A stretch of DNA of 64,000 bases from Thuidium tamariscinum (GCA_947034885.2 OX344754.2:20416501-20480500); one strand, 5' to 3'. Shown: positions 1 to 13,171, counted from the first letter of the stretch. The notes: generated from the sequence alone by a model not told the origin. A program made the numbers and translations.

Positions 1-779
1 ACCTATACAGTAAAAGGTTTACTATTTACAGCAATTTCAGACACATGTTGCAACCACTCATACACAAGGAAATATGGGACTCACCACGAACGAACCGGGA
101 ATGAACAGTGGGAACCCAATATGAGCTCCCTGTGAGGGGTGAACGGAAATAGTCAAAAAGTGAAAAACATGGAGCCGACTTTGCTACTAACAACTTCATT
201 TTCAATGAGAAGTGACACAACTCCTGAGTTCGGGAATGAAAAACGATGGAGTTTGCTCTAGTGACATACAGTATATTTATACGTACAACTTCTAGATCAA
301 CCCAGGGAGTGTACATACGAGTGTGATCATGAGAATCGGAGACGAATCGCAGAAACGCCAAAGCTACGCACAGATCGTGACAAGCACAAGCCCTCATACG
401 ATCGAAGGCATACCAATTGCAACGCCGGATGGCATGGAATACGTGAGCCTCAGCTAGAGATCATCAGATCAAGAGAGATCTAAACCGCAAGCACAACCCA
501 CGCTATTCACACTGGATGAGGTGATGATCGAATTCTCAAGATCCAACAATCTCACTCGCTTAGAGGTTACGCAAATCACCGAGCTTTGCAGACCCCTCCC
601 ACACCAACGCCGTTGTCCGAGAGAAGATCAATTCATACGCTCAACGCTGATCATTTCAGTTGATCATGCACTGAATGCTGATCAGTCATCTCAACCCTCC
701 CACCACCCCAATTCAGGACACTAATCAAAAAGCAAGTCCTGAGAATTTCTTCCAAGAACATTCCCAAAAAAATAAAATT
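1..779. other. GC-richer single-copy-looking segment, no gene recognised
   Basis: This stretch is clearly richer in G and C than the following kilobases and shows none of the repeat families seen elsewhere in the window. Small open frames exist on both strands but none has a recognisable motif or convincing splice sites. It could be a promoter, untranslated region or terminal exon of a gene that lies mostly to the left of the window. That reading is inference from composition only. Confidence 0.3.
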
Positions 780-1285
780 AAAAAAAATAAAATTACTCTG
801 AGTACATGACTCTTGAAATGACAAAGAGTGTCATCTACTATAAGTTTGAAGCTTCAACCCAATTAACTTGAAATTTTTATGGGAGATGCCTAACTTCATA
901 ACAATCAAATTCCTTTAATTCAAAAAAATTCAAGAATCATTTTATAGTTAAATTTCAATGTTTGTACCTAATTTATTGTAATTTGTACTTTAGAGAGGGT
1001 AGGATTGGAGAGTATCTAAAATTAATGATTTAGAGCTCAAATTTTTGTGGTTTATTTCCACACTAATTAAGCATGTATCTACCAATGAAACAAAGCTTTA
1101 AAAAATATTTTTTAATTCTTCTACATACTTGTTAATAGGTCTCCCTCAAGCATGCACTTCTAAACATTCGAGATGATTTCAAGATCATTCTTTTGGTGAA
1201 ATCTCATCACCATTAATCTCCAAAAAAATCATGAGTATTGTGAAAAATGCTACAAAAATCACATGGTATTTCTTGCAATGACCCC
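780..1285 (+). mobile_element. Degenerate third copy of the GGGT..TGCAAGAAACACTT element family
   Basis: The segment is collinear with the interior of the intact element at 1764-2497. Shared landmarks include a block around 1020-1035 (TAAAATTAATGATTT, matching TAAATTTAATGATTT near 2006) and the block GATCATTCTTTTGGTGAAAT near 1185. The right end reads TTTCTTGCAATGACCC, matching the right terminus of the family. No matching left terminus was found, so the copy is 5'-truncated or badly eroded. Its left limit is approximate. Confidence 0.5.
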
Positions 1286-1684
1286 AAAATGAGATCAAAT
1301 TAGTAGCTGAAAAGAGAATAATTGAAAGGAAAGAAGCATGCAAAATAGCCCGAAAATATCTAAGAAAAAATACTCAAAATACCATAAAACAAAACAAAAT
1401 ACTATTAGAAGAAAAAGAAATAAAATACACCAAACACTTTACAATAGTCAAGAAGGTTTTAGACCAAAAAAAACTAATTCAACAAGACAAATACAAACAT
1501 TCATAGCCATTTGAAAAGATGTGAGATTTACAAAACATGACACCTTCATCAATTGCCTATATAGACTTTATTAAGTGCATTTGGGTTAGAAGACTATGTA
1601 AGACTGTTAGAAGACTATGTAAGACTATTAGTGGTCATGACAAATCTAGGCTATCAAAAAAATGCAACAAAACTCATTAGGAAA

Positions 1685-2755
1685 TTTTTGAAGCCATTGA
1701 AAGATTGCAAGAACGTAGTTTTTGCCGCGTGAACATGAATCCTACTTGGTCGAGAGAGTGCCAGGGTCATTGCAAGAAACACTTGTCCTATTTCATGTCA
1801 CAATTTGAACCACTTTTCTGTTGTCTACAATAACTTTTGGAGATTAAGTCCAATGAAAATGAAATTTTTATTGAACATACCTAACTTGAAGTTTATTAGA
1901 TCCCTTATTTTTCAAAAATTAAAAAAAATCATTTTATATTTAAAAAACATTTTCGTTGAGCGTCACAAAATTACGTTTATGGTTATCATTACGTTCGCAG
2001 TGTCTAAATTTAATGATTTCAAGATGAAACTTTCATGGTCTATTTGCATAGGTGTAAAACCTATAAATTTCAAATAAAAATCTAAAAATATGTTGTTTTA
2101 TATCCTCTACATGAGTACAAATTTTTTCCCGTGGCATGCAATTTTTGAACATTGATGATGGTTCTAAGATCGTTCTTTTGGTCAAATCTCATCAAAATCA
2201 ACTTTCCTCAAATGGCCAATTTTTATTTTTTCTTAAAATTGATTTTCCTATTTTTTACAAATTAAAATATCGAAGTACTAATTTTCATGAGATTTTGCAC
2301 TTTTCTGGATTTCCTACTTAGAGATTTTTCCTATGCTTTTCCTTTCTAGGGTATATTCTTCTTAAAGGTTTATACATGAAACATATTTTTCACTTTTTTT
2401 AAAACTTGTTTTTCTAATTTTAAAGTACTCCCGAAAAAAAAAAGACTATGTTGTAAAACGCTACGCTTTTTTTGGTAGGTGTTTCTTGCAACGACCCGCC
2501 ACGTCATTAAAAAATTTAAAATTTAAAATTTTTTGGGGGGATTTTTTCATATTTCAAAACCCCCTAATTTATTTTTTATTTTTTGGGTAAATGTTGGCCT
2601 GATAGCAAACATCAGTTATAGGAACAATTTCGGGGAACAGCCCCGAAATGGCCCTTTGGAGGCCTCAAATTCCCTCTAATGTTATTAGAAATATCTATAC
2701 TACCTCTATTAAAAAAGTGCATTGAAGACTTCTTTGGCATAACAAAACAAGTCTA
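1685..2755 (+). repeat. Dispersed host repeat interrupted by the 1764-2497 element
   Basis: Sequence on both sides of the inserted element (about 1685-1763 and 2498-2755) matches 25668-25950 in the same order. Shared blocks are AAGATTGCAAG, GTTGGCCTGA, GGCCTCAAAT and GTGCATTG. The 25.7-kb copy lacks the insert and therefore serves as the related empty site. The nature of the host repeat is unknown. Confidence 0.7.
1764..2497 (+). mobile_element. Non-autonomous DNA transposon, 734 bp, 4-bp target duplication GCCA
   Basis: The termini are inverted repeats: GGGTCATTGCAAGAAACACT on the left and the complement of GGGTCGTTGCAAGAAACACC on the right. The direct repeat GCCA lies at 1760-1763 and again at 2498-2501. 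The related copy of the surrounding repeat near 25,790 has a single GCCA and no insert, which fixes the ends. The interior is AT-rich; short open frames show no transposase motif. A second copy lies inverted at 55195-55915 and a truncated one at 780-1285. A 4-bp duplication that is not TTAA resembles what is known for Sola-type elements, but the superfamily is not established. Confidence 0.85.
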
Positions 2756-5700
2756 TAGCCAATGAAGAAACATTCAAGATAATATTGTTAGCCCTTATCT
2801 ACTTCTACTATTTTCAGAACCATTTCTTAGATGGCTATATGAAAAGCCACTCAAATATACATTTTGCTTTGAAAATAAATAAGAAATCTCCTTAGAAGAT
2901 GCAAAGGACTACATACTATCCTCTTTGTTCCACTAAAAACCTCCAACAGTCTTTTCTTTCAAAAATTAATTGTATTTTAAGACATGATAGTGCTAGCAAT
3001 ACATGCATTCAAGAACAATAAACCCATCCCTTAGATTTATGCAAAATGTCTAGCTTAGAAGCTATTGTTTAGACATCCAAATCTATATACAAAGTAAGAT
3101 TTTTGAACATAGTTTGTAAATGTTGCCGGTTCTATCATTTTAAATTATCTAATGGGTGGTGGCAAGACAAAGATTCTAGAAACATGTTCCCTTACCTAAA
3201 TATTCACAATAAAAAAAACCTAGTTGACTTTATAATCAAATTTTCATAGCAATGAAGTGGTCACTAAACACATTATTAATACTAGTGTTTGAAGGTGCAA
3301 TTCATGCAATGACAATGAGCTTTAAATGGGCAAGGCCAAGCGTGCGAATCCAAAGGTATGATCCTACATTGTTTCACTTGCCCCCACAAGGTCATTCATC
3401 ACAAAAAACTTGAGAAAAAATTCTTACAAAATGATCAGAATCAAGAAATGGAGGTTTTTAGTGGAGCATAGACTCCGCCTAATTTGGCACTTTTTAGTGG
3501 AATAGAGGGAGTATTAACCAACACATTAGAATTATTACAACCTCAACTAAAAAAAATTTATGAAGATTCAAATTAGAAAGATGTTGGAGTGGACCTTAGC
3601 ATTTCCAAATGTGCAATCACATATTCTAATAATCAACATTTAAAATCCAAAAGCTTTCAAATTTATACTACAATGTAAAAATATCACACAACATTCAATT
3701 AATATATGTACTACATCTTTGAAATCCAATTAGTTCCCTCACCCGGCAAAGTGGAACGTACAAAAATATACCACCACAATAAAATTAATAGAAAAAAACC
3801 AAGAACAACCAATTCATTGAATGACTTACCACTCTAAGACAAAAATGAAATAGTCAACATAGCCCTTTGACTACATGTAAGATACAACTTTTATAGGGTA
3901 TCGTACTTGATGCTCAATATAAAGAAACTAGATAAATTCATAATATCTATTACAAAAATAATACCATGCAACCTTTAAAAAAGCACACCTTATTAAACTG
4001 CACTACTTTCCCATTAAACTATTTGGAATAAAGGCATTTTCATTCAAATGAAAATCATGTATTAATTCTATAGGTGAACAACTCAAACATGCTTTAAATG
4101 ACAAACAAGAGTTGGAAAACTGAATCTACATGGATTTTTTTTTTGTTCACAATTTACATTGGTAGTCATTGCTTAATCAATTTCAAATTATTCTACAAAG
4201 ACACCAACAAATTTCTATTGTTCCAAGTGCTTAAAATTTTGTATCAACCAAATTAATAGGAACCTAGTAGGTTTTACAAGTAAAAATTTGTTATTTGTAT
4301 GTGCACATGTGGATTCAACCATGGTGTGTTGGATGAATAATGTAGTTTAGAAGAGCAAGGTTCTAAGATCAAATGCCAATGCCAATACATGTATTGATGT
4401 GATGATTTGAACATCTATAATAAAAAGAAATTAACTATAAACATTATCCTAGATCTAAAATTGCACACAAGGAAAAATAAATATGATATCTTGCAAATGA
4501 CCCATATAGGTGATTTCTACCAAACAATGTCATATATACAAAATGGAAACTACGAAAAATTATCTTTGCATACAACTACCAAAAACCACATAATAAAATA
4601 TCAAAATACTAAAAAGATATTACAAACAAAAGCAAAAACCACATTTTGCAAACATCATTTTTTAATATTTTCATCAATCACAACATCAAGACTCAATGCA
4701 AGGTATGCATATTCATATACATCTATTTTGTATACACTTATGGACTAAAGAGTGTAATCCCAAGAAGATATCAAAACAATCCATACAACATTAGATTTCA
4801 CAATATTAAATGACAATTTTTGCCAATATATACATAGCATACCTAATATAAAAATCAATGGTTGTAGAACCAATATCAAATCTTTTTACAAAAACAACAA
4901 ATAATAGATGCAAAATTCCTAAACAAAAATAGTACAATTCTACCCAAGATACCTTGCAAGATTAACACAAAAATGAAAAAAAACATCAAAATCCAACATC
5001 ATTTAGAAAAAATCCTACTCCAACATATAATGTAAAAAGTACATGTAGAGCATTCATTTTATTCATCACAAATAACATAACCAATACAAATAAAAATATA
5101 CAACTCATTACTTCCTTGGAAAATTTCTCAAAGACCTACATGCATTCAAAAATAGGCCAAAATAGGTATGATCCATGCACCAACCTATAAAACTTTATAA
5201 CAAGTAATCCATTGAGTTATACTAACTATTAGAAAAGATAATTCAATTATCATGACAGTCATTGTTTCAAATAAGTCTTAATAGACTAATAGAAACTTGC
5301 AAGCAAATATATATATAAATAAAAGACAACTACTATATAGACCAATCATATAACCCACTTGAAGCAAAAGATCAAAGATGGAACAACAATAGAAAATACA
5401 ACGTGATACAAGATATACAATAAAATATAAAATAAAAATACCAAAAAGACTCTATAGATTCCAAATCATAGTTAGAATAGAACTAACGACTATTCTATAA
5501 ACAATATAAATAATCCAAAATAAGATAGGAAATAAATACATACAAAGCCTTGATTCACTATACCCTATAATTGCATATATAAAACAAATAATAACTTAGC
5601 CCACCTACATAAAGCCAAAACACATGTAATTATAATTGGACATGAAGAAGCATACAAATCAGACAAAATAAGAGCTAAAGGCATTCTAGAAGAAATCACA

Positions 5701-7559
5701 ATAATATACTAGAATACATATACAAGACCATATTGTCTATATACAACTAATTAAAAAAAATTCAAACAAACCTTGAAAAAATTCCATAAGTGAAAATTTA
5801 AAAACATGTAGAAGAGAATAAGACTGAACATCCCTAATCAGGCTTCGACTTTTCAAAACTTAATTTGTAGCCAAATTTGAAACAAGACAAGATCTTAGTC
5901 AAAATAGAATAAGATATCTCAATCCAAAAAGAAGCTCTAAAAATGTCAAGAAGTGACATTATGGTTTTGTACAATATATTCTAAGCCAATGAGTATCTAG
6001 TATAGTCCAGTGAAATAATCAAAGTAAATGAGCACAAAAAGATGACAAGATGTCAATGTGCAAGAATAAACTAGCTTCAAGTGTAACTCCGAAATTTTGA
6101 ATTTTGAATCTAAAGGCCCTGCCTCACCTGTGCCCGTCCTAATCACAAAACAAACCAATGTCAAGTCAGTAAGGATGCATGAGGTGTTTTCAGCAAAGGC
6201 CAATTGCTACCTATGTCACAGATTCATCACATCAAACTGGAAGCACAACAAATTTGGTAAGTATCACAAGTAATTTCAAAAAACTAAGCAAAAAGCAAGA
6301 ATCCCAAAGACCTTTGCCATTCCCGTAGAGTGCAAAATAAAAAAGTACCTCTTTCCCAAAGTTCAATCAGTTCAGTGAAAGATGAGGGCAAAAGTGGTAG
6401 GAAAGCCACTATAAGCTCATTAATTTGAAAAAGGGAGGGAAATATCAAGTAAAAAGCCTTAATAGGGGTAGTTACACCCAATTGGTAGTGGCCTATGTTT
6501 TTATAACACCATCACCCATAGTGGGTGGGTGGTACCAATCACCTGGCGGTTATTTAGAATTGAGAAGCCATGTACAACTAAGAAGGTCACATCATATAGT
6601 GGATGTATATGATTAAAATACTTTAGAAGTATATAGCTTAAAATTTGAACTTTATGTGTGGTTATAAAATAGATATAAAGTAAATTAAATCTAAGAAGTA
6701 TAAAGAAAGAAAAAGGAAAAAAACCAAGATGGCATGTCTTTTTACAATAAATAAATATATAATAGGCGCATGTATATATAATAGGTGCATGAGATTGAGA
6801 ATAAATATGAAATTTTTTGGGGGAAATGAGTCAAAGGCAAATTAAATCCTATAGGACCTCTTTTTGAGTAAATGTGGTAGTACCACATGTGAGGCTTATG
6901 GAATCTACTTTACAAAAATTAAAATCAAGCTTTGAACATAAAGGAAAAATGTCCATAGGCTAAAGAAGAAGAAGAAGAAGAAGACATTCAATAAAAAAAA
7001 TCAATGCTATAGAATACAAATATATAGACAAATGGGTAAACTAAAAAGAATTAGATCTCCAAAATGGCAACAAAAAAATTGAAAGAAATGATGAAACATT
7101 TTATATTTAAAATAGAAAGGAGGTGAGAATGACGCACATGAGTTGCAAAAGGTGAAGAGAGTGATATGGGTATCATGGATCTAATCAAAGATGCATGTAA
7201 GGTAACAAAGTGAAAAAAACATTATCCAACACAAAAATTGAAGAATTCCAACATATTCTAGAAAAGGCCCCATTTGAGGTTGTTTGCATTACAAAAGAAA
7301 AAAAACATGTGAAAATTTTACATCACACAATGTGTGATGACAAGCTACAAGGGGCCTCACAACCCTTCACTATGCTTCCCTCACACAATGCTCTCATTAT
7401 TTTGTTTTGTTTCAGGTGGAGTCCAGTGTTGTCTTGTGGTACGGTGTCCCCTTGCCAAACTACTTGTGGTTGGTAGGTTTTGTAATTTTATTCTTGCAAT
7501 AAATAAAATTGAAGGAATTAATTGTTTATTTTAGGGACGTGATTGCACAAAATAAGAAT
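2756..7559. other. AT-rich gene-free stretch with a GAA microsatellite
   Basis: No open frame here has recognisable protein motifs, and base composition is uniformly AT-rich. A (GAA)n microsatellite of about seven units lies near 6963-6984. The rest looks like old, unclassified repeat-derived sequence. Nothing else could be supported. Confidence 0.5.
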
Positions 7560-9290
7560 ATTATATGTATAGAATGGTCAAACTCTATGCTTAATTAAAG
7601 TAGACATGCCTTTAACAGATAATTTAAGCATTTTAGAATGTAAGATGTGGGAAATTCACTTTGAAATTGAGCTCAATGTGTGCAAACATGAGGATGAAGA
7701 ACAATGCAAAGAAAAGCAAATTTTTTTTCTTCTAAAATGAATATTCTATTCAATATAAATGCAAATTTTTCATTAACCCCTAAGGGCGCTGACGTCCAAT
7801 TTCTGGACGACGTATAGAATGAACCTCAGTTTTCTTTCTCATTACATATTGGATGAAAGTCATCTAATTTGTGGTGATACTTCATCAAGTTTTTGTCCTA
7901 TCTGTCGATTGGATTTGGTGTTACTAGAGTTTATATTTTTCTAAAATTACAAATGTGGAAGTTTGTCAAGCCAAAAATTGCAATGATTTTAGTTCATAAT
8001 TGGGTTTGCAAAAATGAGGTCATAGATTAAAAGAACGAAAAAATTTCAAAAATTCAGCATATGAAGAGAACCTCATTTCAAATCCATTCCAACAAGTTTC
8101 ACTCAGAAAATGATAATATTTTGCTTGTAATTGAGTTTAGAAGATATTCAGAATTTTCTTTTTCAAAATTTATTAAAAAAAAATTGATGATAGCATTGGT
8201 GAATCTATCTGTACATATTGAATCTGAAATTCATAATCTACAACTTCTATTTGTACATCAAGTCCAAAATATTCCAACAAATAATACTTTATAATGATTT
8301 TTCCAAAGTAGCCAATTTCGGAGATGGATCCAGACGTTCTAGGGTTAAGATCCATTTAGGTTGCATAGACTCACCTATTATGGTTAGCTTTGGCACTTCT
8401 CCCTAAGCAATAATAGAAGAGAGATGATTGGATGAGTAGATACAAACAAATAATCTTTTTCAATAAATAGTGCATCCAAGCGTTGTCACAATAGGTCAAC
8501 TTATGAAGCCATTAAAGGATGGTTGTCCGAAATAGATACTTCTACCTTACACACTACCATTAATTCCCTCTTAGTTAGCTTCTACTAAATGCAAATCAAT
8601 TCATTTTGACAATGAAATTTAATAATGATCATTATGGATTGAATTGGCCATTTGTCAAGTTGGTCATGGGTTGGTAGAAGCCCCATACTAGCTGTTTTAC
8701 AATCATGTCTTCAAGTTGAAATGGGATGCCAAAGGCAAAACACTTCTACAAATTGAAAAAAAAATCACATGGATCCTAAATTTTTTTTTCACAATTGTAT
8801 TGTTCTTGTTGCTTGTCTACTACTAAAATTTATTTCCACATTTTCACTCATATTGCACTATGGTAGAAATATGATAGAAATATTTTAGACAACTTTCTTG
8901 CAATGGCTTTATAGGTTGACCTATTGTGACCTATTGTAAACAACACTTGGATTGAAGAAATTCTATGGTTATACCTTCTTGTCCAATCATCTCTCTTCTT
9001 TATTTGCTTAGGGTGAAATGCCATAACTAACTATAATAGATGAGTTTATTAAACAAGAATGAATTCAAATGAACAATCGTCATTTGTATTGAATAAAATG
9101 TTCATTTTTAAAGAATTTTTTTTTTTTGCATTCTTCTGCTTGTCTACATTCAACTTGCACTCACTCAAATCACTTTCTAAATGAATTCCCCACATCCTAC
9201 AAGTTAAAATACTCAAATTATCCATTATAGATACCTCTACCATAATCATTCTCCCCATAATGGGGATGGATTACCTTACTTGCCCCTGAC
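7560..9290. repeat. Large foldback (inverted-repeat) element with a nested TTAA insertion in its left arm
   Basis: The left arm (about 7560-7776 plus 8345-8560) and the right arm (about 8830-9290) are inverted copies of each other. Matching blocks include AAGATGTGGGAAATTCA and its inverted counterpart near 9190, and GAAGAGAGATGATTGGA near 8416 against its complement near 8985. The left arm is interrupted by a 568-bp element at 7777-8344 flanked by TTAA; the right arm has a single TTAA at the corresponding place (9049-9052). The spacer between the arms is about 270 bp. The outer limits are approximate. Confidence 0.65.
7777..8344. mobile_element. piggyBac-like non-autonomous element, 568 bp, TTAA flanks
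   Basis: TTAA occurs at 7773-7776 and 8345-8348. The left end begins CCCCTAAGGGCG and the inverted right end begins CCCTAGAACGTC. The element splits one arm of a foldback repeat, and the partner arm keeps one TTAA at 9049-9052, so the insertion and the TTAA duplication are directly visible. No coding capacity was recognised. Confidence 0.7.
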
Positions 9291-9401
9291 CAATGGTTAG
9301 AATTTGGAAATTTCCAGTGACCTCAGTTCTGCGGAGAATGTCCACATAAATTAATTACCTTATTAGTTCTTGTCGCAGGAGCCCAGGAATTAAAGTATTA
9401 A

Positions 9402-9624
9402 CCCTACAAGGATGTTTGGGGGTCATTGTGGAATTCAGCATTTCTAAAACTGTGGGAATCATTGGTAATCAAATATTTTTTTAAACTTATTTGAAGTCAA
9501 AGAACTACAGAAGATTTCCACTTTTCACTTCTAAAACTGAGGATGTATGATTGTATTTATGTCCTATGTGGGAGAATTCCTTGTCATTCATCGGACCATT
9601 CTAGTCCACAGTGTCCTTATAGGG
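9402..9624. mobile_element. piggyBac-like MITE, 223 bp, TTAA flanks
   Basis: TTAA lies at 9398-9401 and 9625-9628. The left end reads CCCTACAAGGATG and the inverted right end CCCTATAAGGACA. The interior resembles the elements at 10634-10830 and 46632-46853 (shared blocks such as GAAGTCAAAG and GAGGATG). The right TTAA is shared with the next element, which starts at 9629. Confidence 0.8.
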
Positions 9625-9628
9625 TTAA

Positions 9629-10468
9629 CCCTTAAAGGACAAGATCCATTGCCATCTAGTCAGACATCATATCTAAAATGAATTTAGCATATAAGAATGC
9701 CTTCAAATATTGATCTTACAGTTTTATTACTTAAAAATATGGATTATATAATATTAAGAGAAATTTCAATTGATTTTGTAAAAAATTATAATTGTTATTA
9801 TTTTTGTTGCAAAAACTAGAAATAAATAAGTAAAAATAGCAAAAATGATTCAAATTATTTGAAATTTTCTCAAAAGGTACAAATAGCAATGGATATTAGT
9901 ATATAAAATTATCAATTGATTATTCCATTTTTAAAACCCCAAACAATCACAACAAAGAACTTGAAGTAATATTTCTCTATTAAACCAAATTTAGTACTTT
10001 ATTTAATAGAGGTATAAAAATTTGATATTTTTTACTAATAGAAAATTGAACTTCATATTCACTCAAATTTTTCAAATTTTTTGATGAAAAATACAAATTA
10101 TTACTATTTTTTAATGTTAAGGATAAAAAATAATTATATCAATTAGAATATGTATTAGAATTATCTAAAAAATTTACCATTAATGAGGATAAGAATGGAA
10201 AACTTAATTTTGTAGTTTAAGTTGAAAATACATTTTAAAAGAAAAAAACATGAATGAAAAACACAACAAATTGTGTTTGGGGGATTTTAACACATAGAGC
10301 TTGCGATTGCAATAACTTTTTCAATAGAGATTTCAAGTTGAAATTGAAAGAAAACTTGTCAAGCTTCATTTTCTTAGTCAAAGTCAAATTAAAAAATGGT
10401 TATATTTAAAGTTAGAATCAAGGTTGACCAAGGTGCATCCACTTTTTGGATGTGTATGCATTTAAGGG
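9629..10468. mobile_element. piggyBac-like element, 840 bp, TTAA flanks
   Basis: TTAA at 9625-9628 and 10469-10472 flanks ends reading CCCTTAAAGGACAAG and, inverted, CCCTTAAATGCATAC. The interior is very AT-rich without recognisable coding sequence. It abuts the preceding MITE through one common TTAA. Confidence 0.65.
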
Positions 10469-10633
10469 TTAAACAACCTAAAGTTTGAAAGGAATCATTA
10501 TGATTGGCTTGTCCAATCAAAAATACACCCAATCCATTGCCCGGCCCGGGATGAACCGACCCCTTTGCACATTCCCCCAAGTCATCCCAGTGGGATAGGC
10601 AATAAATAAGACCCTTATTTTGTGCTTGATTAA

Positions 10634-10830
10634 CCCCTAAACGATGAACCGGTGGTTGTGGGAATCAGTGGTTCAAAAAAATTCATAAGCATTGGTTGGA
10701 AGTCAAAGCACCATAGAAGATCTTCTCTTTCCACCCCTAATTTTGAGGATGAATAGTTGCATCTTTGGCATGTACTAAAAGATTATGTCTTGTTCATCGG
10801 CCAAACAATGGTTTTTGTGTCGTTTATGGG
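10634..10830. mobile_element. piggyBac-like MITE, 197 bp, TTAA flanks
   Basis: TTAA lies at 10630-10633 and 10831-10834. The termini are CCCCTAAACGATG and, inverted, CCCATAAACGACAC. Internal blocks (TTGGAAGTCAAAGC, CATCGGCCA) are shared with the MITEs at 9402-9624 and 46632-46853, the latter in inverted orientation. Confidence 0.8.
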
Positions 10831-10834
10831 TTAA

Positions 10835-13168
10835 TTTATCTCTTACACCTTCTTTCAATAATTTGGGGCTACTAAATGCAAATAGGAGGATATTAAATCC
10901 TACCATCAAAGGTGGATCCAATAGGGTGCATTTATCTCAAGGAAAGATACAAGAATTTTTTGTTTTTTTCAAATTAATTTCCTTTTGCAAATTCTGAATT
11001 CATATTTGCAATGTGAGACTCCAAATTAGCAAATGAAGGTCTCGAGCATTTCCTAGACATGGCACAAAGTAGGGGCCTTTTTTTCACTTTTACCGTAGAG
11101 AATCCAAACTTACTCAAAACATACCCTGGTGGGCCCACCTTCAAAGGTAGGATGTAACATCCTGCTTGCAAATATGTATTTGGAATTTGCAAATTTTGTC
11201 ATGTGAGGAAAATTTTGAAAATTCAGCGTTTTTCCTCATGCACGCACAAGGAGTTTGTTCACCCCAGCCCACTTCATCAAAGATGCTGGATTTTAAGTTA
11301 CAAGGAAGGAATGCAGTAGAGTAGGTGCAGGGTTTTGTTGACCAATCCATACATTTACCTATATAGTCCAGTCCAGTACTGTAGTGTGGGCCACTCTAAT
11401 TTCTCTCAATTTGTGTACCCAACATGGCAGTAATGCACTATGCTGAGATAAAGCTAAAAGCTTGGAATATGGCCCTTCCTTTCATCATGAAGGTGCAAAA
11501 TTGATGATGCAACATTTCTACAAAGTACGGTTCGTGGCAATGGACCCAATAGGGCAGGGTTTTTTTTTTGCATTTAAATGCCCAATTTCCTCAAAAGCAA
11601 ATTGGGCAACTTCAAGCCTATAGAAAAAATTGAGGGTAAATGTGACAAAAAATGCTAGACAGAAATAATAGCCCTTTGTACCATTGCCAACATGCTTCTA
11701 AAACCTCATTTCATCTATCATGCAAAACCAAAATTCCATATAAAAATTCCATATTCATAATTATATACTTAAAATTGGCCTCCTTCAATTCAAGCCCCGT
11801 AAATTAAGGAGCCAATCAACTTAATACCTTCTTAAAAGGAAGGCCACATTACCATTTGCCCGAAAACCAAAAAAAACACCCTGTGCAATAGGGAGTGTGT
11901 GGTTTGAAAATTTGCATTGCCAATAGGAATAAGGAAAATAAACAATTCAACTCTCCAAGAGCTTTTTTGTCAGTGAATGGGGATGTCCTAGCAAGCTCTT
12001 TGGTGTGGACATTATTTTTTTAATTTTTCAGGCACAAATTATCAAAAACTTTCAATTGCAAAGGAAAGTACAATTCTAACCACCTTTCTCGTGACAACTG
12101 AACCCAGCTGTCTGTCTGTTGTTATGTTTTGAATACGTATGAAATGGTGATGTTATTGGAGGCTTGCAGGCAAGTTTTGTTTCTATCCATTTATTTGGGC
12201 AGTGAGTGCAAAAAGGCAATCTTTGCTAGCCAGAGTAATGAAGTTGCTGGCTATAGTGTTATACCTCTGTATGTGGATGAAACATGCAGAATATGGATGA
12301 TGAGAATTTAGGGTTTAGGGGAGTATAGATTCATCTGAAAGAAGCAATTTTGTTTTGAAAATTCGCAGTGATTCAACAATCTCTGCACTAAGAAGTGGAG
12401 AATATATTGTCAATTACCCACCCCATCCCACCCACCCTCCCCGTAAAAGTAATGCTTTTGAATGAAAAAATGTTGTTTTTGACTTATGTAAACCAAATAA
12501 CTTAATCCCTAAATGCAAAAACTGCATTTTTTGGGGGCAATATAGTGATTTTGGACAAATACAATTTTTTTTCTTTGAAGATTCCACACAGTATGTGTCT
12601 AAGGAGTAGCTTTTATTACCAACAATTTTCATGACTATTGATTACATAATTAAAAATTATTGTATGATTCTAGATTTTCATTGCTCAGTTGGCATCTCGA
12701 ACAATACAAAAAACTTCTTAAATTTTTTTAATTTAAAATTGATTTTTTAGATTTATATATACATGAGAAACTTTGAGTCATTCCATTTTGGTATATGAGA
12801 CAAAAGTTATGAGGAGTTTGCAGGTAGATATCAATGGTTTTTAGTGACTCTATACTTATGTGAGAAAAGTTTAGCTCTTAATCCCTGAATGATCTATGCT
12901 AACATTCTTGTAAGGTAAAAAAATTGATTTTTTTCAAGTACAAAATAATAGATTGTCTTTGAATAGATGTATATAAGTGTTGAAATTTTTGTTGCCTAAT
13001 TTTTAATGAAAAATAAATATAAACCATACACTATCATTGAAGTGTTAAAATTTTGTAGCAAAGAGTAAAAGGTATTAATGTCTTCACAATCAAATATTTG
13101 ATTACTTGGTATTAATCAATGTAGATTGAAACTTAAGCCAATTATAAAATAGTTTAGATCTCTCTCTC
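10835..13168. repeat. Repeat-rich spacer with fragments of three dispersed families
   Basis: About 10940-11180 belongs to a family also seen at 38000-38260, 39210-39600 and 52530-52720; a landmark is GGGCCCAC followed by a GGTAGGAT block. About 11558-11670 matches 44428-44540 (CATTTAAATG, CTTCAAGCC, ATAGGAAAAAA). About 12480-13110 is a fragment of the core found in the 0.9-kb TTAA elements, with ATTTTCATGACT and GTCATTCCATTT blocks. No gene could be supported. Confidence 0.55.
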
Positions 13169-13171
13169 TAT

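Noticed and set aside
4407-4748. A 113-codon plus-strand open frame in the AT-rich desert
   Set aside because: Composition is extremely AT-rich and the peptide is low-complexity (Lys, Asn, Ile, Thr); there are no motifs and no splice or promoter context.
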